This document shows positions 33,480 to 46,235 of a stretch of DNA of 64,000 nt, in pieces. A program made the position numbers and the translations under genes. This stretch comes from Phyllostachys edulis (Eukaryota; Streptophyta; Magnoliopsida; Poales; Poaceae). The DNA is taken from the NCBI GenBank assembly GCA_036346405.1, contig CM070559.1, positions 38,167,889 through 38,231,888 of the forward strand, given 5' to 3'. The notes beneath the pieces are model-generated. The model saw only the letters and a program-made list of their open reading frames with translations. It ran no database searches and had not been told where the DNA came from. Within the stretch, counting starts at the first letter, position 1; each line of letters opens with the position of its first letter.

Positions 33480-33905
33480 GCAGGAAAAAAAGGAAGTGGC
33501 CTTTTCAGGTTGGACGGCAGGAAGTGGGCGACGGGAAGCCGCCGCCTCCCACGGCACCGGTGGCGGCGCTGTCGGTGGCGCCCACGTCGGCAGACGCCTA
33601 ACCCTAACGCTGCCCTCGACGGCGCGACCGACGGCGGCGAGGTTGCGCCCGGCGCCAGAGGAGGCACTTGTCGCACTGGGCTCCTCGTTGGTCGCCGCCG
33701 CCGATTGCTGCCGCGGGCTTCGCCACGGCCTCCACCGCGACCTTCCGCCTCGCCTCCTCCAGCACGGGCCACGACTCGGCCCCCTGACAGCCGCCTTGCC
33801 CGCCACGAGCGGCGGCGTGGTCCTCCTCCACGATGACGCGCCGCCGCCAGTCGGATCCGCCACTACCACGGTCACTCCGCCGGACGCAAGACAAAGAAGG
33901 GGAAT
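33480..33905. other. GC-rich exon-like block in the CACTA element
   Basis: Overlapping frames on both strands, rich in Ala, Arg, Pro and Gly, come from base composition. No domain is recognised. It may be another captured first exon or the element's own 5' region. Confidence 0.3.
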
Positions 33906-35914
33906 TTTAGAGGAAGATAAGCCGATAAGCCGAAGGGACTAAAACAGGTTTAGATGCCAGCAGCCGAGCAGTTTTTTTTGGACGTGGGAGGTACCGAGGT
34001 AGTGGGCCGAGCAGGTCTTATGTGTGGTAAATAAGTTGGCCCTACAACGCATGTACTTTCCGTTATGAGTTATGTGTTGTTGTATGTATGTTTTTCTAGT
34101 AGTGAAGAATGCTCTTTCTTCCTCCTTTGCAATTACCGGTAAAGCGGAGTAGTGCATCCGTCGATGCATACTCAAGCCTGTGCCCTTAGGCACAGGGACC
34201 TCAAGCCCACACTCCACGAGTGTGGGGACCCATGCCCATCCAATACATGATGGGTACCTCATGCCCGTCCAATGTATGACGGAGACCTCAAAAGAAACAA
34301 GGCTTGACTACCACGTAGTCCAAGAATCAGGAATGAATGCCATGATGCAAATAAACTTCATAATCAACATGAGATAAATAGCATTCAGTGACAATAGCAT
34401 AGATATAAACTCATAAGTAAACCATGGCATTTATCAAAAATACTGCATCGCAATTCATTCTATACTGTTTGCACTTACCTCAACCGCGAGACGGATGACG
34501 ACGACAAAAAGACTTTTACCCCGGTGCTCAATACCACCTAGCAACCGTAAAGTATACTAAGTATACCATTCAAAAGTACATAGCATAGCAATGGAACAAA
34601 ATGAAATCATTCGCTCCCAATAGCAACCCGAAACTTAATCGATACACCCCCAAATCCCAATCGGTCCAAACAAATAGCTATCAAAGGAAAATCCATAACT
34701 TTTGAGTCAAAGCTACAAAAGTCATGAATCAAAATTTCCTGGAATTTACATGAGCATAGCTACAACTTCTCAGCTGCCCAAAAGATCAAATTATCCCATC
34801 TAAGCTTTTGTTTTTAACCCCGAATATCGTTCTATCATCTTTGGTATTTACGACTTAGGAATTTCATATCTCTTCATTGGTACAACCAAATTCAATGTTC
34901 TAAGCCATTCTGGAAACTAAAGAGAACTAAATTCCTCAACAAATTTATTACAATTTTTCCCAAAGTACAACAAAGGTTGCTAACAGATTAATCTTTCTCT
35001 ACTATCCTCAACAGAAAGACAGATTACAACAATAAATTCAAAAATTCATAACTTTCGTTATAACCATCCAAAATTTATGAACTTTATCTCCCTAGAATCA
35101 TCATAAAGTTATCTACATAACTCATGCAGATCAACCGACCAAATTCATTCATATCCAAACCCTAATTCACAGAACTACGCTCGCTGCCCGAAACCAGAGA
35201 CAGAATAAGCACCCTGACTTGAAAAAATCATAACTAATTCATTATCCATCTAAAAATTATGAATGAATACTTTCCAGAAAGTCCACACAATTCCCCACAT
35301 ATCTCTAGGAGACCCTAATCATTGGATCTACTCAGAACTAACTCAAACTTACAAACTAACAGATCTGCAGAAACATCGATCTACAACAGCAGATACAGTC
35401 TGACTATTGGAGACAATTCACATAAGAAAGATCTATAAAATCTAATGGGGAGTGTGAAATTACCCATGAAATCAATGTTGGATGTCACTGAATCCCTCGC
35501 GAAGAAATCCCCTCCTCTACCTCTTCCGCTTCCTCCCGATGGCCGGCCACACAGCAAGGGATGGCGACCACTAGGAGACGGCAGTGGGGGAGGTGAGGCA
35601 GCAAGGGAAGGCGAGGCAGTAGGAGGTCGGCCACCCAGCAGGGAGATGGGGTGGCGCAAGGGAGAAGGGGTGGAGGGGGTGGCGGCCAAATGGAATGAGG
35701 GAGGGGAGGGAGTCGACCAAGGGGTAAAGGGGGAGGGGCGGCTAGGGTTTGGGGAGTGGCACTCCCCCCTTTCACCCACTAAAGGCCAGCCCACTTGGGC
35801 TAGAGTTCCTTGGGCCGAGAGCCCAAGGTTCTAAATTTTTAAGAAATTCTGAATTTTTCCTTTAATTTCTTCTCTAAACTTTATTGCATTCACTTGCATA
35901 ATCGGTATATTATA

Positions 35915-37911
35915 TTCTACCCCCCTTAACAGAATTCGACCCCGAATTCTAAACGTCGAAATAACAAAAGAACAACTGTCACTGAAATGAAACAACAAAT
36001 TACATGTATCGGCCGTGAACAGACTCAGATACTGCTTGCACATGTGAGACTCTAGCTTCCAAGTCGCTTTCCTCTCAGACATATGGAGCCACATCACAAA
36101 TGATGGATACCCACAGCTTACATCTCAACACTCGTTTCGACCTTTACAGGTTCTCTCAACACACATGACTCAAAGATAAGGTCCTACTCGTTGGCCAACA
36201 GCTTTAATCGAAATCCCAAGCTTCGGACTGCTCGGGTACTCACTCAGTACCAGAACATACCAGACGTTGCGTACATCACGTATGGACCCGAGACGGTCAA
36301 AGCAATACGCCAACTTATCAATCCCCGCAATTGTCGAGAATGAACCAATGTACCTTGGGCCAACTTCCCCTTTGGTACTAAAGCACACAACATGCATAAC
36401 ACACATGGAACTCTTGTCCCATTTCTCAATCGATTTCTTCATCTTAACAAGGAGCACCTCCTTTAACCAGGAACACACAACAAAACTAGCTTTAAACAAC
36501 TCTTTTGTAACCAGAACCCAATTGAAAATAACGGATTCTCAACGCAACCACGATATGGCAATTTTTACCCCCAAAAGGGTCAAATTCAAAAGCGAAGATT
36601 CATCATAAAATCCCTTCAGCTTTCCAAGTTGACAGTTTACAAACAAACGCCATATAAGCCAAAAGAGAAACCACTCAAACACCAAATCAAATACTTCCTT
36701 TCTTCTTTCTGAACTGATAAGGACCACACATGTCATCATAAAGCCAAGCTCAATTTGCAAAAAGACATCAGTCAAAAATATATAGCTCAACCGAGAATTA
36801 AGAAAACATTTCACTACCCGAGGAAACATCATTTTCTCAGTTTCTCTTTTAGGACTAAAATTTTCTCTCAAACTTTGTAATTCCAATTCATCGCATACCA
36901 CACCGGCTCATATCTCTTAAGTTGGCATCCTCAAAGCTATGATCAAACCGAAACACTTTATCCACACATTCGTAGAGAGGCTCTATTGACCCCCACCGAA
37001 ACAATCTAGACAACTCCTCTAACGACGAACTTATTTTGACAGATGACACCCAATGCATCTCAAAAATAGATCTCACGCAATCACATCACCTCAAACTTTT
37101 AAGAATAAACAACTCAGAATTCTCAGCATATACACTCACGTACTACCTCAAAAGGGTTCTATCAATGATCATCCCGCTGTTCAGAATCCGCCATTATTCT
37201 ATTTCTTTTATACATGATCATTGGGCGACCAAAGTTCTAGCATAAAATGCAAAGCCCAAATTTAACCTCCAAGACCTCTTCAACGAACTTCTCATATAAC
37301 AGATAGGGAAATCCTTAGTTTAAATCCCTAAAATTCTCACCATTCCAACATACTCATTCATTAACACCATCATAAATCACCTGCACAACCTTGCAATATT
37401 ATCCAATTGCGTTACTCTATAAAATTGATAAAGATTTTCATACTTTCGATAATTCCCAACATTTCAACATGAACTAATGTTCTGGGGTTACACTTTACCA
37501 TGGGTTCTAATTAGTCGTAACACTAATCAGTTTTTCTTCAACAACAATCATTCCATTTGAATCAAATTTTCTCCAAGAGTTATAGGTAAAAACCAATTCA
37601 TCTTCTACTACTCCCTCCAATAGTTTGGTACCAAAGTCTCACCACTACATTTACTTGACCACCACCAAACAGTTGCTAGACTACGCTTTAAAATACTTTG
37701 CAACACAAATATGATGATCCTTTCTCAAAAGGAAGAGACGAACAAGTACAAGTTTCGGCACACAGGAAAATGTTACTCCTCACAGTGAGCACGAGACCAA
37801 AAGAAATATTCCAACAGCGATGATCTTAGAAAACAAAAGATGAGATCACAGTTGAGGGTACATGCCGATCAAAAAAGGGAATAGCAAATATCAGCCAATA
37901 AGAATAAGGCA
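35915..37911 (-). pseudogene. Gypsy internal region, 3' part (integrase C-terminal remnant)
   Basis: On the minus strand the frame at 36499-36170 includes STKGEVGPRYIGSFSTIAGI then LAYCFDRLGSIRDVRNVWYV and LSEYP. This aligns by eye with the chromo-proximal C-terminus of Ty3-gypsy integrases (KGKLxPRYIGPFxIxxRVGxVAYRLxLPxxLxxIHxVFHVSxLRKY). Upstream minus-strand frames (36539-37076) are probably decayed pol but I cannot align them with confidence. Polypurine tract at 35917-35929 (minus GTTAAGGGGGGTAG). Numerous stops. Confidence 0.6.
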
Positions 37912-38644
37912 CACTACAACAGGACTAGGTTATAGCAACACGCGTATATGCTGCTATATCTACAAATATGTGTTGCTATGATGGATAGCAACACATGTGA
38001 TAAGTGATGTTGTTGGTCGTGTTGCTATAAGGTAGGTCTACCGCAACACAAATTAGGTGTTGTTATATAAGAAAAAAGGTGTTGCAAAGTTGCAACACAA
38101 TTTTTTATTTGTAACAACACATGTTTTCAAAACATAGCTAACACCTGTTAGCAACATATAATTTTTATATTGCAACACAAATTAGTATACAGGAAAAATG
38201 CGATTCATTTGTGTGCTACGTACGTAGAAATTATAATTGCTACAAAAAAAATTATTTGCTAATTAAGCATGTCATATCGCAGAATATATAACACAACTCA
38301 ACATGATCAATGTTCAAAAAGTAGATTGCATTGCATTAAGAAAATAAATATAGGTATTGTTAACATCATTCCATATTACAAAAACAACTGATTTGTTGTC
38401 AACACAATAGCTTGTAACAAGAGTAAAATTTGAGTTCTAAAATATAAAATCTAACTACTACTTTCTTTTCCTCATGAAGTTCCTTGATTCTTGATCCGTC
38501 GATCAAAGAGATAAACATCCAAATATAGTAATTCAACTGTTGATCTTTTCAACCTGCAGGGATAACAATAAATTGCAAGGATGTAAATATAATGTAGGAC
38601 AAGCGAATCTGACATAAATTGAATCTAGCTAAAATTAACATACA

Positions 38645-39235
38645 CAAATTGAAGGCCAGGCAATCGCTTTTACTTTGGTTTGACCAATTGTCTTGTAGTT
38701 CTCCCATGGCCTTACTAGCACCTCATGTTCTTCAATAGGATAATTAACACGTACTTTCCAAAATTGGTTACCAAGTTTGAAACCACCAACCTATGCATCT
38801 GAATCACTACTCAAGAAAGTAGCATATGCCACAGGCTCTTTGTTTGGATATCTGTTGGCAGACTTGAGATGCCGATGTACTAATTATAATTGCACTTTGC
38901 ATAATCTTGCTTTTTTTCTCTTACTATGATCCTATAACAGCAGAAGTAGTAATAAAAGGAAAGTGTAAACACATTATGGTATTATTTGTTTGTGGCTTAC
39001 TCTGGCTTCAATACATCTACAATGGTTAATGAGCCTCACACAGTCATCTTCACGAACCCTTACATCACGGAGAGCAAAAGGTTCCTCATCACTCTTTGTA
39101 TTATCAAAATATTTTGACTTTAAATATATCTTGAAACGCTGCCGTTTCCTCGAAGTAGTTACCATAAGGCCCATAACCCAGTCCTTAACACTTTCATCCA
39201 CCTCGAAGAACAACTTTATGCAAACAGAGGCATAA
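38645..39235 (-). pseudogene. Transposase_24-like (Ptta/En/Spm) ORF remnant
   Basis: The minus frame 39213-38974 reads VKDWVMGLMVTTSRKRQRF, then YLKSKYFD and VREDDCVRLINHC. This follows the shape of the plant Ptta/En/Spm protein family (PF03004): KxVxxTMGKRWRxFKxxLKKxYFDPxxTxEE...xRVxxxxWxxLVxxW. About 170 bases further, another minus-strand piece reads GGFKLGNQFWKVRV, EVLVRPWENYKTIGQTK and IAWP, resembling the C-terminal end of the CACTA second ORF (...LPRPYxDIKTMxDAQxxSIAWP). These proteins accompany the TNP2-type transposase in En/Spm elements. TNP2 itself is not seen. Confidence 0.55.
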
Positions 39236-40989
39236 TTTCAGCAGTCATCGCAAAACAAAAAATTCCAAGACTAAATATGCCCATTGATAAAAACATGTCA
39301 AGATAATTGGCATACCTTTTCCCAGCATCAACCGATCTCCAACCGTGATGCCCAAGGGATAAATTAGCTCTTAGAGTGTCCCTATATATTTAGTAAATAC
39401 ATTGACATAGGTCCCAACTGGTTGTCCTAACTCATTGACTTCCACATTGATTCTTTGCATGGCTAATCAATCATTGGGGAGGTAGCAGCACTGGCAAAGT
39501 GAAAATAATTTCAGGTTTTCAAGGCAAACAAATGAAACAACAACTAATTAGCTTCAGTGGAATAGAGGTTCAAGTGTGTAAAGTGATCTCACAATTTATC
39601 CAAAAATCCAAAGAAGGGCCTTTACATGAAAAATTCCATAATAATCAAATAAGAAGCTGTGCAGATATGCAAATGGTCAGTTCTACAGATATGCAAATGA
39701 TTTCTATTGTACGGCAAGCAGAAACTAGTACCCCATATCATATCTTCACCACCTCATACTCAGCAGAATAAAAATACACTAAAATGTTTTCTTCTTGTTG
39801 TTTGTTAACTATATGGGCACACATAACTAAAAAAAGATTCAGAAAAACAAAACGAGATTAAGAGAGGAGGATCCTACACACCCACAGCATATCATCAGGT
39901 AGGCTAGTCTCAAACTAACTATCTACAAGGTCAGATAGTATATGGATAAGACGTGGCTAACTATGATATATGAGACAGAAGAAAGAATAATCTAGCTGCT
40001 CTGTTCGTTTTCTGCTTCTGCGTGTGTATATGTAAGAATATCCATGTTTGGGTTATGGATACAGCTGATGAAAGATTGCTTATTGTTCAGAAAGAAGTAA
40101 ACCCCTCACTTTTCGATTGTAACTTTTTTTTTGTCTTTTTTGCTATGCTATTGCATTGTATACGACATGTTGCAAGTATTTAGGACAATAAGTAGTTTGC
40201 TAGTTCAATTCTAGGATCTGCAGAAGAATTAAAACACCAAGTTGAGGTACAATTTATAACTGTTATTTATTCACATCAAATTTATCAACAAGTTGAATAG
40301 TGTTTTCATTTAGGGACCGAAGCCCATATTGGAGACTGGTTCATACGGGGAAAAGGGATTGTGAGTTTGTGACACTACCGATCTAGTGGTCTGTGTTCAA
40401 AAATCATAAGAGACAAGTTCCATGCCTTGTTACACAAAACCATATCAACTCTATCTAGGGTGAACTAAGCAGTATGCAATTCAAACACATAGCAAGGTTA
40501 TGGCGAGTAGTTTGCTTGGCACATTGCTAGCATATGTTTTATGTTAAAGAACCATTTAATGTTACCCAAACAAAAAAAATATTTAGACAACTTAAGTGCC
40601 TCAGGACTATGTATGCAAAATGCAGGTTCATTCAGTAATGATTAGTAGCTGTGTACCACAACAGCTTTGTTCAACTCCAAATGAACGGGTATGAACATGT
40701 TAGAAAGTATAAACTACAATATGTGCATTTTTAACATGTTGGGCATCCAATTTTAAGCTAGGAACACTGGATCAACACAAGATGGAACTCCTGGGTTATA
40801 ATACACCAAGAATCTCCAACGCAATATTTAGTCCCCTCTCCGTGGGGAAACAACAAGCAATCTCTCGTGGGGATTTGGATCGATCCCATCCTGCGGGTCC
40901 AACACGATTAATTTCTTGAAGCGCAGACGCGTGCGGGAGAGAGATAGGAATAGGAATTTGAACCGACTGCAAACGAAGTCCCGGATCCC

Positions 40990-41120
40990 GGAGTGGTTTG
41001 GGGGATGAGGCGTGGCCGAGGCGAGGGCGAGACGGTAGGTGAGCTGGAGGCCGAGGAAGTAGGCCGTGATCGCCGTGAGCTCCCACAACACCATCTCCGG
41101 TCGACTGACGAGCACACATC
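40990..41120 (-). pseudogene. Captured first exon of an unidentified host gene
   Basis: From the ATG at 41094 (minus) the frame gives MVLWELTAITAYFLGLQLTY then RLALASATPH and HSGIRDFVCSR. The start is hydrophobic and membrane-like, followed by a basic segment, and the block is GC-rich with a sharp boundary to AT-rich DNA. I believe similar N-termini occur in small conserved plant membrane proteins, but cannot name one. No downstream exon was found in the element. Confidence 0.4.
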
Positions 41121-41929
41121 ATCAGCGAAGGAGGAGGAGGCGAAGGCGGAGAGGAGGGTTTTAAGGCGATGGAGGAGCAGGCCGATGCGGCGGGGCAGGT
41201 CGGCGCGGTGGCGTCAGGCGTGGGGTAAAGGAAGGCCGGCAGCGTCGGGCGCGGGGAAGAGGAAGGCCGGCGGCGTCGGGCGTGGGGAAGATCGGGTGCA
41301 AGAGGGGAAGGGGATGGGGAAGGGGAAAAGAAACGGGGTGGGTGAGGTGAGGTGGTTATGATATTTTGGTGGGTGAGGTGGGTATCTGGGTGGGACGGTA
41401 ATATGTATACTCTCTGCTTATATTTGTTACCTCTACATTATTTCTACTAATATCCAACATAGTTACTGTATGGTGATATAAAAATCAATACATCTTTAAT
41501 GTAATAAATTATATAGACACTCTACATTGGATGTAACTGCCATGGTGAGATAATAGACAACCATATTTTGATGGCATGCATATTCCTTTCTTATAAAAAC
41601 AAATAAGTACATTAGTAGAATTAGAACAACGAAGTATCTTAGCCCATCGTTCCTACTACTATAATTATCAATTTATTTTTATTAGTACTATAACATTAGG
41701 TGGTAATTAAATGGGACATAAACTTTGTTCATTGACCTAGCAACACGTCTATTAAGTGTTGTAACTTACACTACTAAGTATGGTAACATACTAGGGGCTG
41801 AGTATGTTTGGAGATTTCTACACTTGGGTCATAGCAACATGAGAATATGTGTTGTAGTTGAGTTTTCCTCCAACACATGCTATATGTGTTGCAAAGTGTG
41901 TGTTACAATAGATTGGTTCTGTTGTAGTG

Positions 41930-42417
41930 GCATTACTATTGAAACTCGACAACTCTTGTGCAGAAGATGCAGAAAATTTAGGCACGTTTCAATTAAACCG
42001 TAAGTTACAAAACTTGACTCCAATCCTCAAATACTCTTACTACACTCTTTCCTTTAACATATAAAATAATCCTTTGGCTACAACAACATTTTGCCAGCTC
42101 GAACAAGATAAGTTCTTAAGACCAAACCACAAGAACCACTTAAAAACCAATAAAATCTTTCAACACGTCATTTTGCTTGGAACAGTTTCAACTACCACAT
42201 AAATCATGAGGTCCAAATGATCACAATTGCAAAATTTGAAACATTTTCGTTTATGGAATATCACAAAAAGCAATCAATTTATCCTCCTCTTAAAGGAATC
42301 GACATCACTCTCACAACCATATACTGTTAATCTTTCTAACATCATATAATGCACTCCTGGCATGAACCAACAACTTACTATCATGTCATCAACCTTTCCA
42401 AAAGAAACACAATAACT

Positions 42418-42458
<41 letters not shown>

Positions 42459-44136
42459 GGTTGCAATACTCAACTTAGTCAAGAGAATATCTAATACACA
42501 ATCCACACTATCGAGGTGAACCATCTTTTAACAAGGGCGTGCTGCCCAGGTTATCCTCGCAAAACCCAGATATATAGATAACCCTTAAATTCCAATCATT
42601 AACCTACTAGCAATGCACAACATCAATTTAGTGCACACCAATCCAATCTAGCGGTCATCATAGACATTTAACGATTATTCGGTCATGGGAGAATTTATGG
42701 TATTTTTTCTATTTGCATTCCCACTAGCAAGAATAGGATCATCAAGCAGCCAAATAAAGAAAAACTTCCGAATTATTATCCACTAAGACAACAATCAAAA
42801 ACGTCCTTATCTCTCCCTTCCTACACAATCAAATTAATCCATTGAGATCAAGTAATCCAACAGGTTTTGCAACCTAAACAATTTTAATAATCAACCTTCT
42901 CATCAAAACATACTATTATCCTACCACTCCACCATCATGTAAACATATATCACAATTACATCCCATCAGTTCACCTCTTAGGAGTGCTCAACACCATACT
43001 TTGATACATAATAATTGCACCTAGCAATTACATATGATCAATACATATCCATAAAAAGATAACCCCAAGATTAATAGCCATTATGATAATAATCTAACAC
43101 CTTCTGGACTTAATCATTCCAAAGGGTTAGACTAACATGTTACGACCTACAAATCCAATCTACCCAAAAGCTTACCAAATTTATCACCCATAGTGATCAA
43201 ACTAGTTCATCGATGTTCCATACTTTTAATAACCCTTCTGAATCCATATAAATATGGACATACTCTTAATCACTACCTATCAGGTAATTACTCTATGACA
43301 ACATCAAATTAATCAACTTCAATTCCAATGATTTGGGTTAAGACCAATCATGCACACACTATAGATCCGACTTGATAACTCATACCTTAATAACGAACTT
43401 CTATGTTTACCATGTCTCGCTTAAACATAACAAGACATCACAGAAGGATTTTAATTCTTTTCAGAACCAAGGGCATTAAATTTTAACACTTGAAATAATC
43501 CCAAAAGAAATACATAAAGCCAAAGTTTTCACACGTTAAAGAACTTGCAACAGGAAACTTTTGGTATCCAGAATACCAAGCGAATAAATGATTCATATTT
43601 TCCATTAAGAAGGGCATACCTCCCATGAAAAGATCAATCGTGTTGTTAACCGACGATCATATAAGCAACAATAGATCAGCATTCAGGAGATCAAGTAATT
43701 GCTTTATGGACCAAGGAAGACCAATGAAAACTTCACCAGCTGTATTGTAAGCACTAACTCAAGAAAATTCATCAACAGCAACTGTAACCAAAATAGGCCT
43801 AAATCAAGCTCAAGAAGAGAACAAATTTTCTAAAGGAATTCACCCTCAACACCTATAACTAGGGTAGACAGGGTAACTACTTCTCTATTTCCATACCATG
43901 ATTGGTGGTGTAACCTAGTAAAGCCCAGGGCCACAACCACGACCTCAACATCTCAACTTCAGCTATTACCACACATAACCAATGTAATAATCAAATCATA
44001 AGCATTCATTACTAATCCATAACAACATTGATCAAATAGACATAACGAAAACGTAAATGCAATACTTGACCTATTCCCATCTTACTGTGCACAGTGTGTC
44101 AATTTAATTATTCAATTACCACGGACCTAAAGCCCG
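41930..44136 (-). mobile_element. Gypsy internal region, 5' part, heavily decayed
   Basis: AT-rich sequence between the CACTA element and the primer-binding site. No frame longer than about 60 codons and no gag motif is recognisable on the minus strand. Includes a TA microsatellite at 42426-42452. Confidence 0.5.
42426..42452. repeat. (TA)n microsatellite
   Basis: Short pure TA tract inside the gypsy internal region. Confidence 0.9.
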
Positions 44137-44148
44137 CTCTGATACCAA
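44137..44148 (-). other. Gypsy primer-binding site
   Basis: The minus strand reads TGGTATCAGAGC followed by GGGCT, complementary to initiator Met tRNA, one base inside the LTR that starts at 44150. Confidence 0.9.
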
Positions 44149-44149
44149 C

Positions 44150-46230
44150 TGTAACACCCCAGCCCAACATAAAGCCTAGGATGCTAGCTACTAAACTACC
44201 TTACAGAACAACTTGACTTCAAATTTCTAACAAAATGTCAGCAACACATTCAACAACGAATGATTTAGTTCTAATCATCAACATCTAGCACAAGCTACAA
44301 TGAGCCAAGTTAAAGAATATCATCTCTCAATTATTAATAATCTAAGCATGGATCTTTCTCTTTATCAGCTAAAACCAAAGCATACGACTAGACTACACAA
44401 TGGGAGCAAATATTTAACAAATAAATCTATAGCATAAAGATTCATCATAATTACGAGGATGTAAGTCTAATCCAATCAAACTAGTTATTCAATCAAACAG
44501 AATTAAATGAACCAATAAGTGAGGTTTTAAAAGCATAAATAGTTCATCCACGAATACAAGCGAACCAACCACCACGAAGGATGGACACATTCTGAATCTA
44601 AAGGAATTATCATGAACTTGAAGTTTTAGATAAATGAGCTAATTTATTTGCTGTGGGTGAATATGTGTGGAGTGCACAATACTACCCCTTCCCATGCATG
44701 TCGCTGCCTCGAGTGGTACCTAAAAGAACAACAGCAACAAGTGTGAGTCCACGACTCAGCAAAGTACAACAGTGGTATAAAAAAAGTCATCACGACCAAC
44801 AAATGAAGTAAACCATTCCTCATATGAACATCAGCAATTGACCATAAATACAACTCATATACTTGAATGCAATGCAAATGTCAAGAATGTTCTTTCTTCC
44901 TTCTTTGCAATTACCGGTAATGCGGAGTAGTGCATCCGTCAATGCATACTCAAGCCTGTGCCCTTAGGCGTATGGACCTCAAGCCCACACTCTACGAGTG
45001 TGGGGACCCATGCTCGTCCAATACATGATGGGGACCTCATGCCCGTCCAATGTATGTAGGGGACCTCAAAAGAAACAAGGCTTGGCAACCACGTAGTCTA
45101 AGAATAGGAATGAATGCCATGATGCAAATGAATTTCATAATCTGATTCCAACATGTAAGAAATAGCATTCAGCGACAATAGCATAGATATAAACTCATAA
45201 GTAAACCATGGCATTCCGGAAACTACAGAGAACTAACTTCCTCAACAGATTTATTAAATTTTTTCCCAAAGTGCAACAAAGGTTGCTAGCAGATTAATCT
45301 TTCTCTACTACCCTCAACCGAAGGACAGACGACAACAATAACTTCAAAAATTCATAACTTTCGTTCTAACCGTCCAAAATTTATGAACTTTATCTCCCTA
45401 GAATCATCATAAAGTTATCTACATAACTCATGGATTTCAACCAACCAAATTCGTTCATCTCCAAACCTTAATTCACAGAACTACGCTTGCTGCCCGAAAC
45501 TAGAGACTGAATAAGCACCCCGACTTGCAAAAATCATAACTAATTCACTATCCATCCAAAAATTACGAATTAATACTTTCCAGAAAGCCCACACAATTCC
45601 CCATATATATCTAGGAGACCCTAATCGCTGGATCTGCTCAAAACTAACACAAACTTACGAACTAACCGATCTGCAGAAACATCGATCTACAACAGCAGGT
45701 ACAGTCTGACTATTGGAGACAATTCGCATAAGAACGATCTATAAAATCTAATGGAGAATGTGAAATTACCCACGAAATCAATGCTGGATGTCGCTGAAAC
45801 CCTCACAAAGACATCCCCTCCTCTACCTCTTCCTCTCCCTTCTTCTTCCTCTAGATGGCCAGCCGCACAGTAGGGGATGGCGACCACTACGAGACGGTAG
45901 TAGGGGGGAGGTGAGGCAGCAGGGAAGGCGAGGTAGCAGGAGGTCGGCCACCCAATAGGGAGATGGGACAGCGCAAGGGAGAAGGGGTGGAGGGGTGGCA
46001 GCCAAAGGGGATGAGGGAGTGGAGGGAGTCGGCCAAGGGGTGAAGGGGGAGGGGCAGCTAGGGTTTGGGGAGTAGCGCCCCCCCCCTTTGCCCACTAAAG
46101 GCCGGCCCACTTGGGCTAGAGTGCCTTGGGCTGAGAGCCCAAGGTCCTAAATTTCTAAGAAATTCTGAATTTTTCCTTTAATTTCTTTTATAAACTTTAT
46201 TGCATTCACTTGCATAATCGGGATATTACA
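44150..46230 (-). repeat. Gypsy 5' LTR with a roughly 450-base internal deletion
   Basis: Full match in order to the 3' LTR at 29538-35914 apart from the CACTA (absent here) and a deletion. At 45213 the sequence passes from 'gtaaaccatggcatt' directly to 'ccggaaact', skipping what is 34425-34910 in the other LTR. The word CATT is present at both deletion ends in the intact copy. Outer end GATATTACA abuts the target duplication AATAC. Confidence 0.9.
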
Positions 46231-46235
46231 AATAC

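Larger units (their letters stand above)
30266..34104 (-). mobile_element. CACTA element carrying an SR splicing-factor gene segment
   Basis: It begins CACTACAACATG and ends CTAGTAGTG, flanked by AAG on both sides (30263-30265 and 34105-34107). Its absence from the sister LTR at 44150-46230 (which reads straight through caaatgtcaag|aatgttc) proves the boundaries. Subterminal regions carry AACGCATA/TATGCGTT repeats (30290-30470 and 30900-30985; also near 34040). The interior has a nested MITE (30490-30887), unassigned AT-rich DNA (31000-32350), SR-protein exons on the minus strand (32361-33329) and a GC-rich exon-like block (33480-33905). I see no transposase. It is 3839 bases. Confidence 0.92.
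29538..35914 (-). repeat. Gypsy 3' LTR, split by a CACTA element
   Basis: Without the CACTA (30266-34104 plus one AAG) the LTR is about 2.5 kb. Its outer end is TGTAACACCC... on plus. Its inner end (ATATTATA at 35914) has lost the canonical final base when compared with ATATTACA at 46230. It is followed by the polypurine tract (minus strand GTTAAGGGGGGTAG). Confidence 0.85.
37912..41929 (-). mobile_element. CACTA element with decayed transposase-associated ORF and captured exon
   Basis: It begins CACTACAACAGGAC and ends TTCTGTTGTAGTG. Flanking duplication GCA (37909-37911 and 41930-41932). Subterminal regions are packed with ATAGCAACAC / GTGTTGCTAT repeats (37935-38170 and 41740-41905). The centre holds a minus-strand Transposase_24-like remnant (38650-39235) and a gene-like exon (40990-41094). 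The element is 4018 bases and belongs to a different family from the KNOX-bearing CACTA, judging by its subterminal motif. Confidence 0.9.
29538..46230 (-). mobile_element. 16.7-kb Ty3-gypsy retrotransposon with target duplication AATAC
   Basis: Both outer ends are LTR ends: TGTAACACCC at 29538 and GATATTACA at 46230. Both are flanked by AATAC (29533-29537 and 46231-46235), an exact 5-base duplication. The element reads on the minus strand: 5' LTR 44150-46230, primer site 44137-44148, decayed internal region, polypurine tract at about 35917-35929, 3' LTR 35914-29538. It is inflated by two CACTA elements (30266-34104 in the 3' LTR, 37912-41929 in the internal region); without them it is about 8.8 kb. 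A gypsy rather than copia assignment rests on an integrase C-terminal remnant at 36200-36430. Confidence 0.9.

Noticed and set aside
33317..33942. Four overlapping frames of 96-151 codons in the CACTA element
   Set aside because: All share one GC-rich segment on both strands with Ala/Arg/Pro-rich translations; none shows a domain or joins convincingly to the SR exons.
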